DNA from: Rhodobiaceae bacterium UBA7804
GTDB lineage: Bacteria > Pseudomonadota > Alphaproteobacteria > Parvibaculales > Parvibaculaceae
DNA: 64,000 bases
NCBI GenBank assembly: GCA_002480495.1
Contig: DLCG01000017.1
Span: 207,299 to 271,298 of the forward strand
Direction of reading: 5' to 3'
This document shows, piece by piece, positions 8,052 to 16,373 of this stretch. The notes below the pieces were generated by a model. It saw only the letters and a list, made by a program, of their open reading frames with translations, did no database searches and was not told the DNA's origin. Position 1 is the first letter of the stretch; the number at the start of each line of letters is the position of its first letter. The position numbers and the translations under genes are program-made.

Positions 8052-9161
8052 ATGGGGTCCTTCTCGCGCATGGTACGCCTTGCCGCGATTTCCGCGGTGG
8101 TTTTGTCGCTTGCTGCCTGCGGCGAGGACCCCGGAGAGCCGGAAGCGGAGGCGGCGGCGATCCCCGTGCAGGTGGCGGAGGCCCGCCCCGCGCCGGAAGC
8201 CGCCTATGTGACGGCTTTCGGCCTTGTGCGCCCGGACCTCGACGCGACCCTTTCCTTCAAGATTTCGGGCCTCGTGAAATCCATCGCCGTCGATACGGGC
8301 GACCGGGTGAAGAAGGGCGACGTGCTCGCCGAACTCGACATGCGCGAGATCGGCGCCGATGCCCGCCGCGCGGCAGCCGCCGCAGCCAAGGCGAAGCGCG
8401 ACGTGGAGAGGCTGAAGCCGCTCTTCGAAAAGGGCTTTGCAAGCAATCAGGCCATGCAGGATGCGGAAACGGCCTATGACCTTGCCGTGGCGGAGCGGCA
8501 GCGCGTCGAATTCAACCGTCAGCTATCGACCATCACGGCGCCCGCGGACGGCGTGGTCCTCTCGCGCATGGCCGAGCCCAACGAGATCGTGAGCGCGGGT
8601 GCGCCGATACTCACCGTGAGCCAGGGCGGCGGCGGCTTCATCCTGAAATCCGGACTGGCCGACCGCGACGTCGCGCAGATCCGGGTAGGTGCAAAGGCGC
8701 ATGTGACGCTCGATGCCTTTCCGGATCGGGAAATCGCAGGCACCGTTCGCCGCATTGCCGCGGCAAGCGAGGCGCGCACGGGAACTTTCGAAGTCGAGAT
8801 CGAACTGGACGACACGCCGGCGGGAACGGCGAGCGGGTTTATCGGCGAAGCGCGGATCGAGCCCGTCGCGGCCAGCAAGCGCGCGCACGTGCTCGCGATA
8901 CCGGCGACCGCCATTCTGGAAGGACATGGCGCCACGGCCAATGTCTATGTCGTCGATGAGAAGAGCATGACCGTTCGTCCGATACGCATCGAGATATTGC
9001 GCGTGGCGGGCGACAGCATCATCGTCAGGGGCGGCCTCTCCGAAGGCGACCGCGTGGTGAGCGCGGGCGCGCCCTATCTCCGGCCCGGCGCGAAAATTCG
9101 CGTGGTCAGCGACCTCAAGGCGGCGCGCGCCGCCACGGCGCCGGAGATTGCCCAGCCATGA
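8052..9161 (+). CDS. RND efflux periplasmic adaptor (membrane fusion lipoprotein)
   Basis: A 369-residue HlyD/AcrA-like adaptor. A lipoprotein signal ends in the lipobox LAAC with Cys23. A biotinyl-lipoyl-like hairpin (GLVKSIAVDTGDRVKKGDVLAELD) flanks a coiled-coil of ~70 residues, then beta-barrel and membrane-proximal domains. It is predicted to be anchored in the inner-membrane outer leaflet, bridging the pump to an outer-membrane channel, which is not encoded here. Its stop overlaps the start of the pump gene (ATGA at 9158-9161), so the two are translationally coupled. Confidence 0.92.
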   Translation: MGSFSRMVRLAAISAVVLSLAACGEDPGEPEAEAAAIPVQVAEARPAPEAAYVTAFGLVRPDLDATLSFKISGLVKSIAVDTGDRVKKGDVLAELDMREIGADARRAAAAAAKAKRDVERLKPLFEKGFASNQAMQDAETAYDLAVAERQRVEFNRQLSTITAPADGVVLSRMAEPNEIVSAGAPILTVSQGGGGFILKSGLADRDVAQIRVGAKAHVTLDAFPDREIAGTVRRIAAASEARTGTFEVEIELDDTPAGTASGFIGEARIEPVAASKRAHVLAIPATAILEGHGATANVYVVDEKSMTVRPIRIEILRVAGDSIIVRGGLSEGDRVVSAGAPYLRPGAKIRVVSDLKAARAATAPEIAQP

Positions 9162-12100
9162 TCCTGAGCAACATTTCCGGATTTGCCGTCCGCAACTGGC
9201 AGTTCACGCTCGTCGTCTTCGCCATGCTGGCGGCGATAGGCTTCAATGCCTTCAACACGATTCCCCGCGCCGAAGACCCCGAACTGAAGGGACCCTTCGC
9301 CGTCATCAATGTGGCGCTTCCCGGCGCCGACCCGGCCGACATCGAAAAGCTCGTCATCCGCCCCATCGAGGACGCGGTGAACCGGCTCGACGACCTGAAG
9401 GAACTGGAAAGCCGCGCCGAAGACGGACTTGCCGTGATCACGGTCGAGTTCGACTGGTCGACCGATCCCGACAAGAAATACGATGACGTCGTGCGCGAGA
9501 TAAATGCGCTGCGCCCATCGCTTCCCTCCGGCATTCGCCGCCTCGACATCAACAAGTTCCGAACCTCGCTCACGAATATCGTGCAGATCGCGCTCGTTTC
9601 GGAAACGGCGCCGAACCGCGTGCTGGAAGACCTGGCGGACGACCTGACGGACGAGCTCTACCGCGTGCCCGGCGTGCGCGACGCGGAAGTCTGGGCGCTA
9701 CCTCAATCGGAAGTGCGCGTGGCGCTCGATTTCGGACGGCTGGCCGCGCTTGCCATTCCCGTAACCGCAGTCGCGAACGCGGTAGGGGCCGATTCCACGG
9801 AACTCCCCGGCGGGCCCATCCATTCGGGCGCGCGCCGCTTCAACCTCAAGACGGCGGGCGGCTATGACGATCTCGAGGAAATCCGCAACACGGTGGTCGG
9901 CAATTTCGGCGGCAATTTCGTGCGCGTGCGCGACGTGGCCGACGTGTCCTGGGAGACCGAGGAGGCGACCTATCTCGGCTGGTACAATGGCAAGCGCGCC
10001 GCCTTCGTCACCGCGAACCAGAAGGAAGGCCAGAACGTCTTCAAGGTGCGCGACGGCATCTTCGAGGTGCTCGACCAGTTCGAGCAGCGCCTGCCGCCGG
10101 ATATCCGGATGGAACGCGCCTTCGACCAGTCGATTTCCGTCGCGAACCGGCTGAACCGTCTCTATATCGACTTCGCCATCGCCGTCGCGCTTGTCAGCAT
10201 CACGCTTCTGCCGCTCGGGCTCCGCGCCGCCGGCATCGTGATGGTCTCGATCCCCCTCTCGCTCGCCGTCGGCATCGCAATGCTGAACTTGACCGGCTTT
10301 TCGCTGAACCAGCTCTCCATCGCGGGACTCGTTCTCTCTCTCGGCCTGCTGGTCGACGACTCAATCGTCGTGGTGGAGAATATCGAGCGATATCTGCGCG
10401 AGGGAAAGCGCCGCTACGAAGCCGCCATCGCCGCGACATCGCAGATATCGCTCGCGGTCGTCGGCTGCACCGCGGCGCTGATCCTCGCCTTCCTGCCGCT
10501 TCTCTTCCTGCCGGAAGGCGCGGGCAAGTTCACGCGATCGCTCCCCGTCGCCGTTCTCTTCACGGTCACCGCATCGCTCGGCATCGCGCTCACGATCATT
10601 CCCTTTCTCGCCAGCCGCCTGCTGAGCGACAAGGCGCATCCCGAAGGCAATATCTTCCTGCGCATCGTGATGCGGGGCATCCATACCTTCTACCGCCCGA
10701 TGCTGCATTTCGCACTGACCTGGCCGCGCGCCACCGTGATCGGCGCCATGGCTGTCTGCTTCGCGAGCTTCGCGCTCATCCCCGTTATCGGCTTCAGCCT
10801 CTTCCCGCCCGCCGACAGCCGCCAGTTCGTCGTTCGCATCGAAACACCGCAGGGCACGAGCCTGGAGGAAACGGAAAAGGCGCTCGCCTATGTGACGGAG
10901 AAGCTGCTGGAGCGGCCGGAGATCGAATGGGTGATGGGCAATCTCGGCCGCTCGAACCCGCAGATCTTCTACAACGAAAATGCGCGCGAACAGCGCGCCA
11001 ACAAGGCCGAAGCCTTCGTGCAGATGACGGAATTCGACCGCGAGCGCACCCCGAAACTTCACGACGAGCTGCGCGCCGAATTCGCCAAATATCCGGGCGC
11101 CCAGATCGTGCTTCGCACATTCCAGAACGGCCCGCCGATCGAGGCGCCGATCGCGGTTCGGATATTCGGACCCGATCTCGGTATTCTGAAGGAACTCGCG
11201 GCGGAGGTGACGCGGGTCATCGAAGACGTCGAGGGCACGCGCGACGTCGTGAACCCGGTGCGCCTCGACCGGACCGACTACAATCTCGGCATCAACACGG
11301 AAAAGGCCGGGCTTCTCGGCGTGACGCCGGGCGAGATCGACCGCACCATCAGGCTCGCAATCGTCGGGGAAACGGTGGGCGCCTTCCGCGAGACAGACGG
11401 CGACGAGTTTCCGATCGTCACACGCTTGCCGCTCGACAAGCATCACACGATCGAGACGCTGGAGAATATCTATGTGCCCGTCGCGAGCGGCGAGGCCATT
11501 CCGCTGAACCAGCTTTCGCAGCCCAGGCTCGAATCCGCGCCCGCCCGCATCGACCGGTTCGACAGGCAGCGCCTTACGACGGTCACCGCCTATACGCAGA
11601 CCGGCTACAACACCGAAAAGGTGACGAACGAGGTCTTCCGCCGTCTTGCCGATCTGCCGCTTCCGCCCGGCTATCAATTCGCGGCGGGCGGCGAGATCGA
11701 AGCGCGGCAGGCAGGCTTTTCCGGTCTTGGCGATGCGATCCTGATCGCCATCTTCGGCATTATCGGCGTGCTCATTCTGGAGTTCCGCGCCTTCCGCACC
11801 ACCGCCGTCGTCGCGGGCGTCATACCGCTCGGCATGCTGGGCGGGCTTCTCGGCCTTTTCGTTTCGGGCTATTCGCTCTCCTTCACGGCCGTTATCGGTT
11901 TCATCGCGCTCATCGGCATCGAGATCAAGAGCTCGATCCTGCTCGTCGATTTCACCAACCAGCTGCGCCGCGAAGGCGTGGAGCTGCGCGAGGCGGTGGA
12001 ACGCGCCGGCGAAATCCGCTTTCTGCCGGTACTGCTCACCTCGCTGACGGCAATCGGCGGTCTGACGCCGCTGGCGATGCAGGGCTCGGGTCTCTACTCG

Positions 12101-12256
12101 CCGCTGGCCTTCGTCATCATTGGCGGCCTCGTCTCCTCGACGCTTCTCTCGCGCCTCGTGACGCCGGCCATGTATTACCTGCTGGCGCCGCGCGACCTCG
12201 AAGAGAGCGCGGCCGGGACAATGCCGGACGGCGCCGCGCCGCGCGCGGGCGACTGA
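9158..12256 (+). CDS. RND-family efflux pump permease
   Basis: A 1032-residue inner-membrane RND transporter (AcrB/HAE1 size class). One transmembrane helix is at the N-terminus and six in the first half, with the signature VDDSIVVVENIERYL (TM4 proton-relay Asp pair). A large periplasmic loop precedes a second six-helix bundle, which includes SILLVDFTNQLRREG. It exports hydrophobic compounds by proton antiport; substrates cannot be read from sequence. It is the second gene of an adaptor-pump pair under a divergent TetR gene. A terminator follows at 12312. Confidence 0.93.
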   Translation: MILSNISGFAVRNWQFTLVVFAMLAAIGFNAFNTIPRAEDPELKGPFAVINVALPGADPADIEKLVIRPIEDAVNRLDDLKELESRAEDGLAVITVEFDWSTDPDKKYDDVVREINALRPSLPSGIRRLDINKFRTSLTNIVQIALVSETAPNRVLEDLADDLTDELYRVPGVRDAEVWALPQSEVRVALDFGRLAALAIPVTAVANAVGADSTELPGGPIHSGARRFNLKTAGGYDDLEEIRNTVVGNFGGNFVRVRDVADVSWETEEATYLGWYNGKRAAFVTANQKEGQNVFKVRDGIFEVLDQFEQRLPPDIRMERAFDQSISVANRLNRLYIDFAIAVALVSITLLPLGLRAAGIVMVSIPLSLAVGIAMLNLTGFSLNQLSIAGLVLSLGLLVDDSIVVVENIERYLREGKRRYEAAIAATSQISLAVVGCTAALILAFLPLLFLPEGAGKFTRSLPVAVLFTVTASLGIALTIIPFLASRLLSDKAHPEGNIFLRIVMRGIHTFYRPMLHFALTWPRATVIGAMAVCFASFALIPVIGFSLFPPADSRQFVVRIETPQGTSLEETEKALAYVTEKLLERPEIEWVMGNLGRSNPQIFYNENAREQRANKAEAFVQMTEFDRERTPKLHDELRAEFAKYPGAQIVLRTFQNGPPIEAPIAVRIFGPDLGILKELAAEVTRVIEDVEGTRDVVNPVRLDRTDYNLGINTEKAGLLGVTPGEIDRTIRLAIVGETVGAFRETDGDEFPIVTRLPLDKHHTIETLENIYVPVASGEAIPLNQLSQPRLESAPARIDRFDRQRLTTVTAYTQTGYNTEKVTNEVFRRLADLPLPPGYQFAAGGEIEARQAGFSGLGDAILIAIFGIIGVLILEFRAFRTTAVVAGVIPLGMLGGLLGLFVSGYSLSFTAVIGFIALIGIEIKSSILLVDFTNQLRREGVELREAVERAGEIRFLPVLLTSLTAIGGLTPLAMQGSGLYSPLAFVIIGGLVSSTLLSRLVTPAMYYLLAPRDLEESAAGTMPDGAAPRAGD

Positions 12257-12311
12257 TCCTCCCCGGCCGCAACGACGAAGCGGACTCCCTCATCCGCAGC
12301 GGCCGAAAGAG

Positions 12312-12350
12312 AAAGGGCGGCGCCTCTTGCGAGGGCCGCCCTTTCGATTT
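12312..12350. terminator. Intrinsic terminator between the two RND loci
   Basis: Stem AAAGGGCGGC/GCCGCCCTTT with a ~13-nt loop that itself can pair (CCTCTTGCGAGG), lying between convergent genes ending at 12256 (+) and 12383 (-). A-rich and T-containing flanks make it usable from both sides. Confidence 0.75.
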
Positions 12351-12382
12351 GCCGGGAAAGCCGGACGAGCCGGCCAGTCCCC

Positions 12383-14740
12383 TTAGTGGCCGCGCATCAC
12401 CGCGCGCGCTTCCTCTTCGGAGAGCGGCTCGCGCTTCAGCGGCCAGATATACTCGAATACCGCGACGAGCGCCGGAAGGAGCGTCACCGCACCGATCATG
12501 TTCACGAGGAACATGAAGGTGAGGAGCAGACCCATATCCGCCTGGAACTTCAGCGCGGAGAAGGCCCAGGTGCTCACGCCGATGGCAAGCGTGCCGCCGG
12601 TGAACATGGTCGCGGAGCCGACATCGTAGAGAGCCTGCAGATAGGCTTCGTGCGGCGTCTTGCCCATGCGCATGTAGCGCTGCATGCGGTTGTACTCGTA
12701 GATGCCGTAGTCGACGCCGATACCCACGGCAATGGCAAGCACGGGCAAAGTCGAGATCTTGAGGCCGATACCCGCCGCCGTGAGGAACCAGTCGCCGATG
12801 ATGGTCGACAGGATCAGCGGAAGCACGCAGCAAAGCGCGCCGCGCCATTCGCGGTAGGTCAGGATCACAAGCGTCATCACGACCGCGTACACATAGAGGA
12901 GCATCGGGAGCTCGGACTTGTGCACGATCTCGTTGGTCGCGGCCACGATCGGCACGTTACCCGTACCGATACGCAGGTTCAGACCGTCGTACTTGTTGTT
13001 GGCGATGTGGTCCTCAAGCTCCGCCACGACATGCTTGACCGTTCCGGCCTTGGTGTCCTTGACGAAGATCGCGATCGCAGCCGTGGAGCAATCCGTGTTC
13101 ACGATGCCGGACGAGCTGGAGATGCTCGACGTGGCCTGCGCAAGCGCGGCGGAGTTGCGCGGCAGGTTCTGCCACTTCGGATTTCCTTCCTGCCACATGC
13201 TGTTGATCTTGCGGGCAAGCACGGGAAGGCTGATGACCGACTGCACGCCATCCACATTGCGCATGTGCCAGCTGAACTTCTCGAGATAGTGCATCTTGCC
13301 GTAGTCGATGCAGACGACGCTGTCCGACTCGACGATAACGGTGAGAACATTCAGGCCAAGCGCGAACTTGTCGGCGATATAGCGGCTGTCCTGATTGTAG
13401 CGGGCATCCGGCCAGAGTTCGCCCGCACCCGCATGCACGTCGCCGATCTGCTTGTCGCGCGCTTCGTAGAAGCCGACGGCACCGATGACGAAGCAGACGA
13501 AGACGAAGGGGAAGGCAAGCCCGGGCTTGGCAAGGGTCGAGAGCGCCGGCCAGAGCTTCGCGCGGGTCTCCATCGCCTTGCGAACCTTCGCGCCATACTC
13601 CTGTTCCGGCGGCGCGACATAGGAGACGAGCAGCGGAAGCATGATGAGGTTGGAGACGATCTTGAAGGCGATACCGATCGAGGCCGTAACCGCGAGCTCC
13701 TGGATCATGCCGATCGGGATGATGTAGAGCGTCGCGAAGCCCGCCAGCGTCGTCAGCAGGGCGATGAGGCCCGGACGGAGCAGGAAGGTGAAGGTCGCGC
13801 GGGCGGCCTTGTTCTTGTCGAGACCGGCGGCCATTTCCGCGCCGACCATATTGATCTGCTGCACGCCGTGGCTGACGCCGATGGCGAAGACGAGGAACGG
13901 CACGAGCACGCCGAGCGGGTCGAGGCCGTAACCGAGAATGCGCAGAAGGCCGAACTGCCAGACCACCGAGCAGAGCGAGGCGCCGACCGTCACCGCGGTA
14001 AGAACCCACGAACGGCAGTAGAGCCAGAGCATGAAAGCGGTGAGAAGGAAGGCGACCGTGAAGAACTGCACCACCGAGGAGGCGCCGTCCGCGATGTCGC
14101 CGGTCAGCTTGGCGAAGCCAACGATCTTTACGTCCGTATCTTCGGAAACATACTTGTCGCGCAGGTCGGTTTCGAGCTTGCGCGCCACTTCGAAGTAGTC
14201 GAGGCGCTGCTGCGTTTCCGGATTGAAGTCGAGAAGCTCGGCGCGGATCATCGCGGAGCGGAAATCGACCGACACGAGACGCCCGACAAGGTCGGCGCGC
14301 AGCGTGTTCTGCATCACGGTGTCGATGTCCTCGGGCTCGCCTGCGAAATTCGCGGGGATGACGTCGCCCGCTTCCAGACCTTCTTCCGTGACCGCGATGA
14401 AGCGCGTGTTGGGCGTCCACAGCGAGGTAACCGTATGGCGCGCCACACCCGGGATATAGAAGAGATCCTGGGTCGCGTCGTTCAGCTTGTAGAGGAAGTC
14501 TTTCTGGAAGATGTCGCCCTTCTTGTTCTCGAGGACGACCAGAATGCGGTTACCGCCGCCGAAACTTTCCGAATACTCGAAGAAGGTCTCGATATAGGGG
14601 TGGCCGATCGGGAGCATCTTCGTGAAGCCGGCATCCATTTTCAGCTGGGATGCGAACACGCCCATGACCACCGTGAAGCCGAAAAGGGCCAGCAGGATGA
14701 TGGCGCGCAGACCGAACACGAAATTTTCAATACGCTGCAA
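12383..14740 (-). CDS. RND/MMPL-superfamily exporter
   Basis: A 785-residue predicted exporter with two repeats of a six-helix bundle plus periplasmic domains (first ~45-200, second ~430-590), the layout of MmpL-like RND proteins. It has the sterol-sensing-like core IAVGIGVDYGIYEYNRMQRYM. Relatives in proteobacteria move lipids or other hydrophobic molecules and often sit with DUF1302/DUF1329 genes, which are absent here. The start is set at a TTG (14740, then QRIENFVFG), because the perfect AAGGGGAGG ribosome site sits 5 nt before it; the GTG eight codons upstream would put that site inside the gene. No partner genes are adjacent. Confidence 0.88.
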   Translation of the reverse strand: MQRIENFVFGLRAIILLALFGFTVVMGVFASQLKMDAGFTKMLPIGHPYIETFFEYSESFGGGNRILVVLENKKGDIFQKDFLYKLNDATQDLFYIPGVARHTVTSLWTPNTRFIAVTEEGLEAGDVIPANFAGEPEDIDTVMQNTLRADLVGRLVSVDFRSAMIRAELLDFNPETQQRLDYFEVARKLETDLRDKYVSEDTDVKIVGFAKLTGDIADGASSVVQFFTVAFLLTAFMLWLYCRSWVLTAVTVGASLCSVVWQFGLLRILGYGLDPLGVLVPFLVFAIGVSHGVQQINMVGAEMAAGLDKNKAARATFTFLLRPGLIALLTTLAGFATLYIIPIGMIQELAVTASIGIAFKIVSNLIMLPLLVSYVAPPEQEYGAKVRKAMETRAKLWPALSTLAKPGLAFPFVFVCFVIGAVGFYEARDKQIGDVHAGAGELWPDARYNQDSRYIADKFALGLNVLTVIVESDSVVCIDYGKMHYLEKFSWHMRNVDGVQSVISLPVLARKINSMWQEGNPKWQNLPRNSAALAQATSSISSSSGIVNTDCSTAAIAIFVKDTKAGTVKHVVAELEDHIANNKYDGLNLRIGTGNVPIVAATNEIVHKSELPMLLYVYAVVMTLVILTYREWRGALCCVLPLILSTIIGDWFLTAAGIGLKISTLPVLAIAVGIGVDYGIYEYNRMQRYMRMGKTPHEAYLQALYDVGSATMFTGGTLAIGVSTWAFSALKFQADMGLLLTFMFLVNMIGAVTLLPALVAVFEYIWPLKREPLSEEEARAVMRGH

Positions 14741-15237
14741 AATAACCTCCCCTTGGGATCGCACTCTTTTGCAGGAGAGTGCATCGAAGGCTTGTCTATG
14801 GACGCTGGAGCTTCAGCTCTTCTTTTTCGCTCAATTTTTTGCACTGGCGGAACGGACATCGCGGTCTCGTTTTCCGACTGTGCCGGCGACCCCGAGGCTT
14901 GCGCCACACTCGCCGCTATTGTTCTTCTCGCCAGACCGCGAAAGGCCGGAACCAACGCATCCGCCGAAGCCGGTTTTCTCCGGCGGGGCGGAAATAGCGT
15001 CTTTTCGAAGAATTCGCAATCTGAACGCCCTTTCGGGCGGGCTTTCAATTATCACGACATGCCGGTTTGGCACAGCTTAATTGTCCGCCAAAAAGATGAA
15101 GAAAGGCATGTGTGGCGGGCGAAACATTGAATCTGCATCTATTGCGCGCATGATGCTCGGTAGCCGCGCCGGAGCGGGCAGCATTACTTTTGGTTAATGT
15201 GGCTCGATACTCCGTATTCGTATTCGCGCTGCGTTGA

Positions 15238-15252
15238 CTTGCCTCAAGCAAG
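15238..15252. promoter_or_regulatory. 15-bp inverted repeat upstream of the HlyD-ABC operon
   Basis: CTTGC-CTCAA-GCAAG is a perfect 5-bp inverted repeat, 48 bp before the HlyD start at 15300. It is next to a TTGACT (15234) and upstream of a TATAAA (15270), whose spacing is too wide for a normal sigma70 pair. It may be an operator. The rest of the ~560-bp gap 14741-15299 contains no ORF I would defend. Confidence 0.3.
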
Positions 15253-15299
15253 CGCACCGCGATCGGGGTTATAAATGTCCGGTCAATAAAGAGGATTCC

Positions 15300-16373
15300 A
15301 TGCCCCCCATTCTCGAGCGGCTGACTGCGGGACGGAACGCATTTCTTCTCGGCACCGCGGCCATCGTTCTTGCAGTGCTCGGTCTTTATTACTGGTTCTC
15401 TGTTCTGGGCTCCGGATTGCCGGAAGGCATCTCCGCGTCGAACGGTCGCATCGAGGCCGAACAGGTCGATGTCGCCACGAAATATGCGGGCCGTGTGGAA
15501 GAGGTCCGCGTCGACGAGGGGGACTTCGTAACCGCCGGGCAGATCCTGGCCTGGATGGACGATGCCCAGATAAAGGCGGAGATTGCTGCGGCGACAGCCG
15601 ATGTCCGCCGGGCAGAGGAGCAGAAGGCCCAGGCGGAGGCGGGGATCGCCCAGCGCGAGGCCGAACTGGACCTTGCACGCCGCGAGTTGAGCCGCGCCGA
15701 GAAACTGAGCAGAAACGGCCATATCCCGACCGAAGTGCTGGACCAGCGGCGGGCGCAGGCGCGCACGGCGGAGGCCGGATTACGCACCGCGACCGCGAAC
15801 CGCGCCGCCGCGGAAGCCGCGATCGAAGCGGCGCGCGCGAACCTCGCACGCCTTCGGGACATGCTGGACGACACCGTCCTCAAGGCCCCGCGCTCCGGCC
15901 GCGTCCAGTACCGACTGGCCGAACCCGGCGAAGTGCTGGCTGCGGGAGGCCGCGTGCTGACCCTGCTCGACCTCTCCGATGTCTATATGACGATCTTCCT
16001 GCCCGCCGCCGAGGCCGGCCGTCTCGCCATCGGCGACGAGGCCCGTCTCGTGATCGATCCCATCCCCGATTACGTGATTCCCGCCCGTGTGAGCTTCGTG
16101 GCCAGCGATGCCCAGTTCACACCCAAGGCGGTCGAAACCCGCGAGGAGCGGGAGAACCTGATGTTCCGCGTGAAACTCAGCGTCGATCCGGAACTTCTTG
16201 CCCGCGTGGAAGCGCGCGTGAAAACGGGCGTTCGAGGCATGGGTTATGTCCGCACGCTTGCCGGCACCGAATGGCCGGAGGAGCTTGCCGTGAAGCTGCC
16301 GCCGATCGCCCAGCCCCGCGACGGTGCGCCGCGAGAGGGTGAAACGGGCGAGGCAAGCGGCACGGCCGAATGA
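15300..16373 (+). CDS. HlyD-family secretion protein / ABC exporter adaptor
   Basis: A 357-residue adaptor. One N-terminal membrane helix (about residues 14-36) is followed by a lipoyl-like half (GRVEEVRVDEGDFVTAGQIL), a long alpha-helical coiled-coil (~85-180) rich in Ala/Glu/Arg, and the second lipoyl half. This is the YhiI/YbhG type that works with ABC-2 exporters. The start at 15300 follows AAAGAGGA; a longer frame from 15234 lacks support. Its stop overlaps the ABC gene (ATGA at 16370), indicating one operon of three genes. Confidence 0.9.
   Translation: MPPILERLTAGRNAFLLGTAAIVLAVLGLYYWFSVLGSGLPEGISASNGRIEAEQVDVATKYAGRVEEVRVDEGDFVTAGQILAWMDDAQIKAEIAAATADVRRAEEQKAQAEAGIAQREAELDLARRELSRAEKLSRNGHIPTEVLDQRRAQARTAEAGLRTATANRAAAEAAIEAARANLARLRDMLDDTVLKAPRSGRVQYRLAEPGEVLAAGGRVLTLLDLSDVYMTIFLPAAEAGRLAIGDEARLVIDPIPDYVIPARVSFVASDAQFTPKAVETREERENLMFRVKLSVDPELLARVEARVKTGVRGMGYVRTLAGTEWPEELAVKLPPIAQPRDGAPREGETGEASGTAE

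Noticed and set aside
12386..15130. 914-residue plus-strand open frame opposite the RND/MMPL exporter
   Set aside because: His/Arg/Asp-rich low-complexity translation typical of the antisense of a high-GC membrane-protein gene; no recognisable motif.
14741..15299. Possible small genes in the 560-bp gap before the HlyD operon
   Set aside because: Short frames here have no ribosome site or recognisable pattern; treated as a regulatory and non-coding interval.
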